The notes under the pieces: model-generated
Told to the model about the DNA's origin: nothing
The model's input: only the letters and a program-made list of their open reading frames with translations
Database searches by the model: none
Position numbers and translations under genes: made by a program
Shown: piece by piece, positions 28,176 through 39,995 of the stretch
Position numbering within the stretch: position 1 is the stretch's first letter
Layout of the letters: every line of letters begins with the position of its first letter
Origin: Gorsachius magnificus
Lineage: Eukaryota; Chordata; Aves; Pelecaniformes; Ardeidae
Length of the DNA: 64,000 bases
Assembly: GCA_034008185.1 (NCBI GenBank)
Contig: CM067084.1
Span: 40,127,099-40,191,098 of the forward strand
Direction: 5' to 3'

Positions 28176-31100
28176 CTGTGCATTTACAAGAGACATAAGA
28201 CTTTGCCCTGGCACCTTTGTCCAGCTGCAGAAAAATAAAGAATTTTAAGGGATTTTTGACACCATCTCTACGAATTAGACATTAAAGAATACACCAGTGA
28301 GTTCATTAACTTCTCACAGATATTTCTTTATAGCTAACAGTTGACAGGAGAGTCTGAGACACCTGTTTGGGACATTTACAAAGTGAACCACTTCCCGGAC
28401 TAGACTGGGCCCTCTCCCACCAAAGAACTACATCTACCACGTGGACTGGAAAGCCAGGACACGTAATCAGTTCTGGAGTCTATCCAAACCTTACAGTATC
28501 AATTTAATCTTCCAGTATTTGCTGACTTGGTGGTTATCATGCCCCACGTGAAACTCTTCAGCACCTCAGGTGTGGCATACATTCATTATGCAGCATGAAT
28601 GGCCATGGGACTGAGTACAGGGCCTACTATGTACACAGAGTGAGTAAGCTGACAGAGCCGCAGGTGCCAAAATCACAACACCATCTTTAGATTCAAAGGC
28701 ATGTTCAATACTCATAGGCTTGACATTAACTCACATTATCACTCAGTGACCTGCTGGACTTCTTGTTCTCCGCCAGCTATGAACCCCCTACAGTCTCTTT
28801 TTTCCTTATATACGCATAAAACATGGCCTCACTTTTTCCAATACTTTTTTGCAAAAATTCCTTAGTTACTGAACCAGTTTTAGTGGTGTAGAAGCCACAG
28901 AAGGATGGATGACCTTGGATGCATTTTTTTAAAAAATTGCAGTGTCTTACAACAGCAAGGGAGAAACCAAATAAGTCACCAATATAAAAATACAGATTTT
29001 TGGAATATGAAAGAGTCAGCTACCTGAAAGGTCTATGTCTGCCTGGACTGACACTGTAGCTTAGCAAACCAGAGGATAAAACTTCAGAAAAAAAATGTTG
29101 CCAGAAACTGTGGAAAGCAGTGCAAGTCTTTTTCTCTTTTTAATTTCACTATCACACGCTGTAGTCAACCCTATACTATGAAGTTACATAGGATCTAAAT
29201 GTTAAGATTCTATTTTGCACAATCTCACAATTTTTATTTTTAACCTGCTTTTTAAAAATTGTAACTTCACGATTTCATTAGTGATTTTCCCACTCAAAAG
29301 GACTAAAAAAAATTAGATATTTATGAAAGCATGGAAATGGCTTGCCTTTTTTAAAAGAGAAAAAACAAAACCAGTTTACTTCATACCTGGAACAGACAAA
29401 TGGACATTTTTCATGGAAAATGAAGGCTCAAAGACAAGAAAAACATTTCCAGAACCATAGTCTGATGTTTTTCATGCTCCCCTTACAATATATTTCCCTA
29501 AAATAATATCAAATGTTGTGTTAATTAAATTTCAACAACAAGAAAAACATCATTGTCACAAAAAGTATTACAAAAGTACAAAATGCCTTGCAACATCTAC
29601 TATTTCTTTAAAAACTTATATCGTAAATGAAAAATAATTTGCTCTCTGCTGAAAAATTATGGAGCAGAATTAGAATCACATGGTGACTTTTATAGGTGGA
29701 TATGGATTTGTTATTCTCACATGCTAAGGAAGCAATTAATATTAAAAAAAAGATTTGATTATTTGTAATGGATCTATTTATTTATAATTCAAATTTGGAA
29801 GAGAAATTCAGCAAAGCTTCCCATCATCTCTTCTGTAAGTTAATTTACAGCTAGCACTCCCGGAAACTGACATTAGCCAGAACATCATTTTTATTTAGAA
29901 TATAATAGGAAATTAAGATTAGCATGACAAAACATAGGAATCCTCTTAACAGGAGCTCTGTGGCAGAAACCAAAGTAAATTACCATTATTTCACAATCTG
30001 CTGAGTGCATTCTGACATGTTCCTAATTTTCCATTCCTAGGAAAATGAAAGGGGGAAAAAAAGTTAAGAACAAAGATTTCAAACCTAACTTCTATTTCCC
30101 TCCTCCAAAGTTTGCCATTCATTTCTGATGGGCAAAATAAGAACCAGCTAGACATTTTACTTTACTACACGTACCAAAACTTAAGCTACGTTTTGAGTAT
30201 CCCCCAAGTTGTTTAATTCCTCTAGTTTAAACAGCAGGTCTGAATACTTTGCCTACAAAGTTTTCACATTTGACAATGGGGGGAGAAAAATATAACTTAT
30301 CTACAAGTTTTAACTAAAATATTAATAATTAGGTCAAATGCCTATGTTACAACCCTAGGCAGACAGACACCTAGAAGGGAATGACTCATTGCGTGCTTTG
30401 ATAAACCACGCAATTACTGAAGATACCTAAAGACCATCAGTGTCTTTACTTCTCTGTTTTGAAAGATGGTGATTTCTTACCTCCTAAAGCAGAATTGTTG
30501 TGTTGTGTCTAGAGAGATGAGCAGAATCCCAGCACCACAATTTCCAGAAACAGTAGGGAGGAGAGCAAGGCAGAACACAAACACTCAGTTGATATTGTCA
30601 GCTAACATGGAATCCAGATAAGTGTTTTTAATTACAGTTAATAATGATAGTGGTTATTTTTTGCTTAAATTGTACACTGATCAGCATCCAAAATTTGCAC
30701 CCATGCATATAAGCCCCCCTCAGCCATAGATGGTTTGAACCCACACTGCTGTAGATTCATAGCAAGACAACCTCATCTTGCTATGCAATGTACCTACTGA
30801 GAATAAACACCTTTTAACTTCAACAAGAAAATGAATCATTGTGCAGCTAACGGTCTGAGATTCATAAACAAAAATGAGAGAATAAACAAGAAATAGCCTA
30901 CCTCAGTAACCTGATAGAGATGTTCTGAAAAAAGAAGAATCTCAATTTTTTGTTTCCTCTCCCAAGGGACTGTATTTGCCATTTAAGATTCACTATATAA
31001 CATGAAAGTAGAATGGGTAGCTACAGCTCGACATTCACAGAGGAATTTTCTTGTATATTTGTTCTATCTGGCCACATGAATCTTCACTAAGAAGGATAAA

Positions 31101-33087
31101 GAGAAGGTTTTTCTGTAGGTGGCCAAGCAAGTAAGTAGGCATTTAAATTCAAACCCCTGAACATTATGGTCTGTCTAGAAGTCTGGTTTCTAACTTGTGA
31201 GCAAATACTTCAACAATTAAGGTGGCTGTGTGCATGGAGGTTGCATCTACCCAAAAAATGCCTACTCTCACAAGTGCTCAGAAGTCTCCATACTGATGAA
31301 CTGATGACAATTGCGTAAAGCCTCTGATCAGATGTGTCACTGTTCCTATCATTTTATATTACTAAGCTCTGGTACATTAGCACTGAGTGTCAGGTTGCCC
31401 TGCGATGGTTGCAGTTGTACTAGATAAAGTTCTGATAAGCAAAGAAACATCTAATATTGAGCTAGCACCATCTGACACAAAATAAAGTATTGCTATATTT
31501 CCCTTTTACTCACTGCTGCAATTAAAGTTTAAAAACAATCTACATAAAAATGCATTTATACTGATTCATAATATGGTACCTGCTATTCTGGGTACTGTTA
31601 ATGTAAGTTAAAATAATTGCTAGAAAATATAAAATAAAAGCTGGCAGACTCTATTCTTGCTCTGGAAGAAACCCACTAAAGCTTGATCTCTGTTTTACAG
31701 TTTCAAAATACTGCACTCATTCTTTCTCCGCTCCCTTTAAAACAATCATCTTCACTGAGCCCCCCATTTTTCAGTCACTCATGTAGAAGTGCAGCCTTAT
31801 TTCCATGTCTTAATCCACCCCCACACTCTAGCTCACAGAAGAGCAGGTATTTGTGTCCTGGAGAAGGGGAACCGCACAGGACACGTTCCACCAACAGCTT
31901 CTTTTCTATTGTAGTCTCCAACTGAGAAACTTTACTCTCAGCAACCTTAATGTGATCTGAGGGGTGTACAAGTTTTTCACATGGGCAGATTCCAGGATGA
32001 ACAGTTAGGACAGATAATTTGTATCATAAAAATACGTCTGTGGGTGCACATACCTGCATGACTAAATGTGTGTAAAACAGCTAGGAAGCATCTGTCCCCC
32101 ACGAGTTGGTTTGGGTTTTTTTTAAAACGTAACTGTTTAAATAATCATACATAAGAGAGTACTGTACTACTGATTGCCAAATAACCAGTATATCATTTAA
32201 GGACCTCCTAATTTTCTCTAAATCTCTAAAATCATCAAAAATGGAATGGTCTTAGGACAACTTTTGCCCAAGTTCCACATTTCTGGCCTACACACTTCAT
32301 CTTTCAGCATTGCAGTAACCGGTGTGCATTAGATTTCTCACCTATGAAGCAGAGATCTTCATCTACTGATGCTTATTATATGTTTTGCTATCTTTACTAT
32401 TAAACTCTCACTTGAAATCTTTAGAAATTAAGAGGTATTACACTACCATAGGCTGTAGTTTTCCTAACAGAGTTTTTACCTGAACAAAGGATATAATTAA
32501 TCCTACTTGTTTACTCAGGTTTTGGGCAAGGGTGCGAGCATGGCTGGGTGAGTGGGGGAAACATGAAACTTTCCTATAAAGATTTTAAGAGCAATTATTG
32601 ACTCCAAATTTCTCAAACATTGGGTGCTTACCTTCAGACTTTCCAAAGACATTTGAGTAGTCTACTCCTATGATTAGTAGTACCATTTAAAAACAAAACA
32701 AAAAGACCACCACCAAAAATAAAACCAAAACAAAAGTCACACACACTCTTTTGGCACTCAAGAGGTAAAGCACCCCAAAATCCCTAGTTACCTTTGACAA
32801 TCTTTGCCCAGGCCCACAGCCTGAAGTGACTACATTTTTCCTTTTTTCATGGTAAGCAGTAATGGTTTTGCGATTTTTAAATTAAAAGAAATTTACCTCT
32901 CAAAAGTAGCTTACCCACAGCTCAAAAGTTGATGTAAATTAAAGTCCATGAAGTCAAAGTCAAATGCCACCTTAACTTATATATGTGTAAATTCAGAGAA
33001 GATCCTATTTATTTAAATTGCCAAAGAACAAGTTACTTTGGACTCAGACTAGTATAACTGATAAGAAAATTAAAGACAACTATATCC

Positions 33088-33120
33088 AGTTTCTTCTATA
33101 TTTCTTCTATAGAAGAAACT
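33088..33120. repeat. Perfect inverted repeat, 13-bp arms, 7-nt loop
   Basis: AGTTTCTTCTATA, loop TTTCTTC, then TATAGAAGAAACT. A compact hairpin in the large SPOCK3 intron. The loop repeats the arm motif (TTTCTTC), so slippage during replication could have made it. Confidence 0.6.
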
Positions 33121-35078
33121 ATCAAATATTCTGCAAAAAATACCCAAAATAGCTATGACTAGTAGACATGCATGCACATACTCAACTGGCATCTTTTAAG
33201 ATTTCAGCAGGTTTAGTGAAGCACTTTTAAAAAAAAAAAAAAAAAACAAACAAAAAACCCCAAACAAACACACAAACCACAATGTACTCTTTCTTGATTT
33301 GGCAAAAAGAAATAACACCTTAAGACTACCTGAAAGTTCACAATAGTAATGTATCGCCAACAAGCAGTTAAGCATTATATTATCTTTCCCTAAATACACT
33401 AAATCATAACTTAGAGACATGCTGGCTCCATCAGAACTGAATTCCGGGTTCTCCAACTTAGACAATCAGGGGAATGAAATGTCTGCACACCTATAACAGC
33501 AGAAAGGCATCTATTATCTCACATGCCAAGATGATTACTCTTGCAAAACAACACGCCATAAGATGTATTTTAATTATTCCAGTCTCTTGGAGAAGGGGTC
33601 AATTTCTGTATTTAATTATGTATTTTTATGGTAAAATAAAGAAGGCATTTTAATCAGAATTTTTTTTACTGTAATCCACTTACATTTTTTTAAACCAGCT
33701 AAACCAGAATCCAGTAGACTATTCATATAAAGTGTCTAATACATCAGCAATATACATAAATATGTATTTTGAAGAAGCCTAACATAACAAAAATAACCAG
33801 AAAATGTACTAGTGATAAAACTGAATGAAGAGCTCCACGTAAAGTATGTTCTGTAAAGAAGTCACAAAAGCTGAAATCACATCTTGCATCACAATATACA
33901 GAGCACATTAATTCTTGAGTCAGTTAGGCTTTTGTATAAATCCTGGCTCAGACAAACCATCTATGAAAAGTTCTTTGAGCTTAAAATACTGAAATTAAAG
34001 GCAATCCTCAAATGTTTCAGTTTTCTAGTATTTAGAGATATTTCACTGTTACAAGCTAACAACCACAAATACACCGAATCTGTAAGAGTACCAAGTAGAT
34101 TTAAGTGGCCATTAGAAAAAAAGAAAAAACAAAGTGTAAGGATTTATCTTCTGTAAAATTATAAATGTAAATAAATTGGACCTACTCCATTAAAAATTCA
34201 CTTTGTAATATTTCTTCCAGGTTTCTCTTGGATCACTAGATTCATGTTTGCGTGAAACACTTCTGGTCTCCAGATTGAGAGAACCCCGTAGCTTGGAAAT
34301 ACAGACAGAATTACAGGTGTTCTGCAGTTACTACCTTGTAAGAAAGAAATCTGCAATTTCAGTCACTTTTGAGTATGCACCTGTGTCCTGACTCATAGCT
34401 ATCAACACCCGGCATAGCACAAAAAAAGTAGTAGTTGTGTATTCCCTGAATGTGAACAGGATGGAGCAGAGAGTAGCTCAGCAGGAACACTGGAGATAAG
34501 TAGTCAATCGAGGCAGCTTCAGAGCAGCAGACCGTGCAATACTTCAGACAGAGGCATTCCACAGCCAAACCTGACCCCTCTCGCCAAAAGGCACCGTGAC
34601 TCAATACAACAATTCAACAGCTTAGACTTACTTTTTATATTAGCAGACAAATACAGAAAAGTGTCTAATACCAGTGAGCATTTTACTAACAAACTGCATT
34701 TATTACTACCACAAATATTTTTTGTAGTACCAACATTCATCTTTTATCTGACTTACAGGTATTTTTTGCAGTTTTGGGTAAGTCCTGTTTTGACAATTTT
34801 AAGGGCTTACCTATCCATCTCACAGCATATGTTTCAATACATGAGGCATACTTCTTTCCATCCATGAATACATTGTTATGAAAGAAATGTTAGTTTAAAA
34901 CCTATGACCTGGAAATGACTTACAGGGAGAAAGTTTCATTTAAAATGAGACCTAGATAAATAAAAAACAAACCCTGAATATATTTGATTGCATATTATTT
35001 AGCATATAAAAGCAGAGTAAACGTTCCTGAAGCATACACTTCCTTTCTTTTATATTCTTATTTAAAGCACTTAAAGTT

Positions 35079-35127
35079 GGGGGGGGGGGGGGGCGGGGAG
35101 GGGAGGGAGGGCAGCAGAGGGGAGGAG
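35079..35127. repeat. G-run and G-rich tract, possible quadruplex
   Basis: Fifteen consecutive G, then CGGGGAGGGGAGGGAGGG and further G-rich sequence, in otherwise AT-rich intron. Four or more G3+ runs in close spacing meet the usual G-quadruplex pattern. The G strand is the plus strand, the non-template strand's complement for SPOCK3, so the transcript would carry C-runs. Confidence 0.75.
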
Positions 35128-36793
35128 ATCATAAAAAATAAAAAGTAACTTCTGGATCTGCCCCTTTAGTGAGTCTGACTGATTCCCAAATCTAATATAT
35201 TCAAGGTCCAAATAATCAAATTGGGTTTATTTACTGCTGGCCATGCATGAGAGGTCAAGTGGTTTCTTAGATTTTCACAGATGATAAATAACAGCACAAT
35301 TTCTGTTAATTACAGAAGAACTTCAGGCACAATCCCAAAAACCTATCGTTCTCTCACAATCCTGTCCATCTAAATGCAAGAACAATGCAGAGGTTACTAA
35401 CAGGAATTTTACATGCCAATGCCATATTGCAACTTACTTGTCCTGGAATATATGTTCCTTACACACTGTAAGTTAAAATTAGTAGAGATTTAAGTATACA
35501 TCAACCAGAGAAAAACAGGATTACAGAAACAGACAAGAAATATCTTAGTTAAGAAAACAACTAAGTAAGAAAACAGATTTTAATTATAAGCTGGTTAAAT
35601 AAAAATGGGCCAAAAAGGCAACTTTTAACATTTAAAATGTGCTTTAAGAACCATCATTCTTCTATTCAAGTTCAAGAAAAAACTATGTACAGCTTTTTTT
35701 CTTCTTTACATTCTTTGATTGGTTGGGTTTCTTAAAGGGGTTTATTAAACTAGTTCTTCTTCCCTCAGCACTAGACAGTGATGTGCGATTTCAGATTTCG
35801 TGTTCTTAATAATTACCACTATTAGCTATTTTACAAGCTTTCTTATTAAATTCCCGTGGCAAACATAAGAAAGTTCATTAGGCCATTAAGTGAGCCTGTA
35901 AAGAAGCAGCAGTCCTAGTACACTCCAAAACTTCTTCAGGCACACAGTACTCAGGGACCAATGGCACCCATGACTCAAGACAGTTAGCTGGGTCATCACA
36001 GCACAGAAGACAGAAGTATAAGAATTTTAAAGATTAAGAGATTTGCAGGACTAAAGTTTAGCAGGATTGTGAAATGCAAAGAAACAGTTTCACACCCCCT
36101 TTGCTCAGCACGCTGCTCTACCTCTAGCCAGTCACAGGAGCCCTGTGCCACGGTTTCCACATTTCTGACATAAATATGTGCGGGTCTGAATGGATACCTG
36201 AATCCATGGCTTAACCAGGTTAAAAAACAAACAAAAAATTAACTTTTGAATTTATCTTCTGACAATTCAAGATTCGGTGACTCTACAAACCTAACATCAG
36301 GGCATAAAGCAAGGGTGGCAGGGGAGCAGGAAAGAGGCGTTAAACTGCTGCTGAAGGCAAGCAGAGTCTTGTGTTATGGGCTGGGTTTAGCCTCACTAAA
36401 AATCCTTTATATAGCCCTTCTTAAAATAGCTGTAAGAATTTAGAATCCGTTCAATGATTCTACAGAAATAAATACTGAAACAATTTGAGATCCACAACTA
36501 GAAAAACAGCTGTGTACTAGCCAGCGAACCTGAGTTAAGAGCCAAGACCATGAACTGTATAGGACAAGGTGAGTTCAAAAGAAATAAGAACCACTAAAGC
36601 ACAGAATCAGATAATGAAGAAAAAGCACCATGAAAACACTCCTCAGAAAACTATGAAAGATCTTTTCAGGCAAGGGCTGGCTCAAAGTAATAAAAAGCAG
36701 TGGGAATCTGTTTAACACAGGATTTGGTGTATTTTCTTGGTGAACAGGATTCCTAAACACACCTAAATACCTGAGCAGACTCAATCTATTAAC

Positions 36794-36961
36794 GTGGGGC
36801 TTCGCGACTGGTGTCGCCGCCACAACTTTGGGTTCTTTGACCATGGGATGGTCTACAAGGCACCGGGCTTGCTCAAGTCAAATGGGAGCCAGCTTTCTCA
36901 AAGGGGGAAGAGGGTCTTTGCCCAGGAGCTTGCGGGGCTCATTGACAGGGCTTTAAACTAG
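36794..36961 (+). pseudogene. CR1 ORF1 C-terminal remnant (esterase-type domain end)
   Basis: The frame from about 36794 reads RDWCRRHNFGFFDHG, then a stretch ending in AQELAGLIDRALN and a TAG at 36959-36961. This is the C-terminus of CR1 ORF1, whose later half is an SGNH-type esterase domain in full-length elements. Where family members usually show an Asp-x-x-His pair near the end, this copy reads SNGSQLS, so both residues appear changed. The stop overlaps the start region of ORF2, the usual CR1 arrangement. Confidence 0.7.
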
Positions 36962-36963
36962 AT

Positions 36964-39900
36964 GTGAAGGGGGAAGGGGAACCTATTGGGCTTGCCAGTG
37001 ACAGGCTAGGGGATGAAACGCAAAGGTTAGAGGGGCTGGGGGCTAGTATGAGCCTTCAACCTGTTGCCCAGCAGTGTGCCAGGGGCACTGCAGAGAAGTT
37101 GAAGTCTGGCGGAGGTGAGCCGGAGGCTCCTGAGGTAGTAGGAGCCAACAAGGAAAAGCCCGTGAAACACCACAAAGTAAATGAGGGGTGTTCTGCTATG
37201 AAGGTGACAAGGCCGACAGCTCAGATGAAATGCCTCGATACAAACGCGCGCAGCATGGGAAACAAACAAGAGGAGTTGGAAGCTATCGTGCTGCTAGAAA
37301 GCTACGACCTGATTGCCATTATGGAAACTTGGTGGGATGAATCCCACGACTGGAATGTAGCTATTGATGGCTACAGGCTGTTCAGAAGGGACAGGCGAGG
37401 AAGGAGGGGCGGAGGAGTTGCCCTTTACATCAAGAAATCATTAGAGTGTGAAGAGCTGACCCTGAAGAATAGCCACGAGCAGGTCGAAAGCTTATGGATA
37501 AGAATCAGAGAGAGAGGCAACAAAGGGAACCTGGTGGTTGGTGTCTACTACAGGCTGCCAGATCAAGAGGAGCCGACTGACGAAGCATTCTTCCTCCAAC
37601 TCCGGGAGGCTTCACGCTCACAGGCTCTCGTCCTGCTGGGGGACTTCAACCACCCCGACATCTGCTGGAAAACCAACACGGCAAGCTGTAGGCAATCCAG
37701 CAGGTTTTTCAAATGCATTGAGGACAACTTCTTAAGCCAGGTAATAGACACCCCTACCCGAAGGGATGCGATACTGGACCTGGTGGTCACCAATGCAAGT
37801 GAGCTCGTCGGAGATGTCAAGATCGGAGGCAGCCTGGGCTGCAGTGATCATGCACTGGTAGAGCTCACGCTCCTGAGGGAAATGGGAAGAATGAAGAGTA
37901 TAGTCAGGACTCTGAATTTTAGAAAAGCAAACTTCCAGCTCCTCAAGGAGACAGTCAGAAGGACTCCCTGGGAAACGGTCCTCAGGGACAGGGGACAGAA
38001 CAGAGCTGGCAGATCTTTAAGGATATGATCCACAGAGTGCAAGAGCTCTCGATCCCCAGGTGTAAGAAATCAGGCAAAGAAGGGAAGAGACCAGCATGGC
38101 TGAGACAAGAGATGCTGGTCAAACTAAGGAGGAAGAGGGAACTGCACAGGCAGTGGAAGCAGGGACAGGCATCCTGGGAAGAGCACAGGGACGCGGTCCG
38201 GTTGTGTAGGAATGGGGTCAGGAAAGCCAAGGCTCAGCTGGAGCTAAACTTGGCTAGGGATGCAAAGAATAACAAGAAGGGTTTCTACAGATATATCAGC
38301 CAGAAAAGGATGGTTAAAGAAAACGTACCCCCACTGATGAGCAAGACTGGCAAGCTGGTAACAGCAGATGAGGAGAAGGCTGAGGTACTCAACAACTTTT
38401 TTGCCTCAGTCTTCACTGGCAACCTCTCTCCCCACCCCACCCGAGTTGATGGATGGCATGAGGGGGACCGGGAGGGCAAAACCCTTCCTGCTGTAGGAAA
38501 AGATCAGGTTCGTGACCACCTGAGGAACCTGAACGCACATAAGTCCATGGGACCTGATGAGATGCATCCCAGAGTCCTGAGGGAATTGGCCGATGTAGTC
38601 ACCAGGCCACTCTCCATGAGATTTGAAAAGTCATGGCAGTCAGGTGAAGTCCCTGGTGACTGGGAAAAGGGAAACATTGTGCCCATTTTCCAAAAGGGTA
38701 GAAAGGAAGACCCTGGGAACTACCGACCTGTCAGCCTCACCTCTGTGCCTGGGAAGACCGTGGAACAGATCCTCCTAGAAGCTATGCTAAAGCACGTGGA
38801 GACCAGGGAGGTAATTCGAGATAGCCAGCATGGCTTCACCAAGGGCAAGTCCTGCCTGACGAACCTAGTGATTTTCTATGATGGTGTGACAACAACAGTG
38901 GACAACGGAAAACCAATGGATGTCTTCTATCTGGACTTCTGCAAAGCCTTTGACACAGTCCCCCACAACATCCTTCTCTCTAAATTGGAGAGCTATGGAT
39001 TTGATGGGTGGACTGTTCAGTAGATAAGGAACTGGCTGGATGGCCGCATCCAGAGGGTAGTGGTCAATGGCTCGATGTCCGCATGGAGACCAGTGACGAG
39101 TGGTGTCCCTCAGGGGTCCGTACTGGGACCGGTGCTGTTTAACGTTTTCATCAATGACTTAGACAGCGAGATCGAATGCACCCTCCGCAAGTTTGCGGAT
39201 GACACCAAGGTGAGTGGTGCGGTTGACACACCAGAAGGACGGGATGTCATCCAGAGAGACCTGGACAGGCTGGAGAGGTGGGCCTGTGTGAACCTCATGA
39301 GGTTCAACAAGGCCAAGTGCAAGGTCCTCCACCTGGGTCGGGGTAACCCCCAGTATCAGTACAGGCTGGGGGAAGAAAGGATCGAGAGCAGCCCTGCCGA
39401 GAGGGACTTGAGCATGCTGGTGGATGAAAAGCTGGACATGAGCCGGCAATGTGCGCTGGCAGCCCAGAAGGCCAACCGTACCCTGGGCTGCATCAGGAGA
39501 AGCGTGGCCAGCAGGTCGAGGGAGGTGATTCTGCCCCTCTACTCTGCTCTGGTGAGACCTCACCTGGAGTACTGCGTCTAGCTCTGGAGCCCTCAGCACA
39601 AGAAGGACATGGAACTGTTGGAGCGGGTCCAGAGGAGGGCTACTAAAATGATCCGAGGGCTGGAGCACCTCTCCTATGAGGACAGGCTGAGGGAGTTGGG
39701 CTTGTTCAGCCTGGAGAAGAGAAGGCTGCGGGGAGACCTGATTACGGCCTTTCAGTACCTAAAGGGGGCCTATAGGAAAGATGGGGAAAATCTTTTTAGT
39801 AGGGCCAGCTGTGACAGGACAAGGGGTAATGGTTTTAAACTGAAGCAGGGTAGGTTTAGACTGGATATAAGGAGGAAATTCTTTACAACGAGGGTGGTGA

Positions 39901-39995
39901 AACACTGGAACGGGTTGCCCAGAGAGGTGGTGGAGGCCCCATCCCTGGGAACATTCAGTGCCAGGTTGGATGGGGCTCTGAGCAACCTGATCTAG
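36964..39995 (+). pseudogene. CR1 ORF2 (endonuclease-reverse transcriptase), one frameshift and two stops
   Basis: The first part (36964-38028) is an AP-endonuclease-like domain: NARSMGNKQEEL (catalytic Asn), METWWDES (Glu), RRGGGVALYI, LLGDFNHPDI (GDFN) and GCSDHALVEL (SDH) are all intact. The frame then shifts near 37990, since the continuing [10 protein letters not shown] sequence lies in another frame. RT follows from 38025: [58 protein letters not shown], then a TAG at 39021-39023. Next come [21 protein letters not shown] and the catalytic FADDTKV. A second TAG lies at 39579-39581, before the C-terminal domain ([31 protein letters not shown]), which ends at 39995. About 1,010 codons in total, a normal CR1 ORF2 length. 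Confidence 0.92.
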
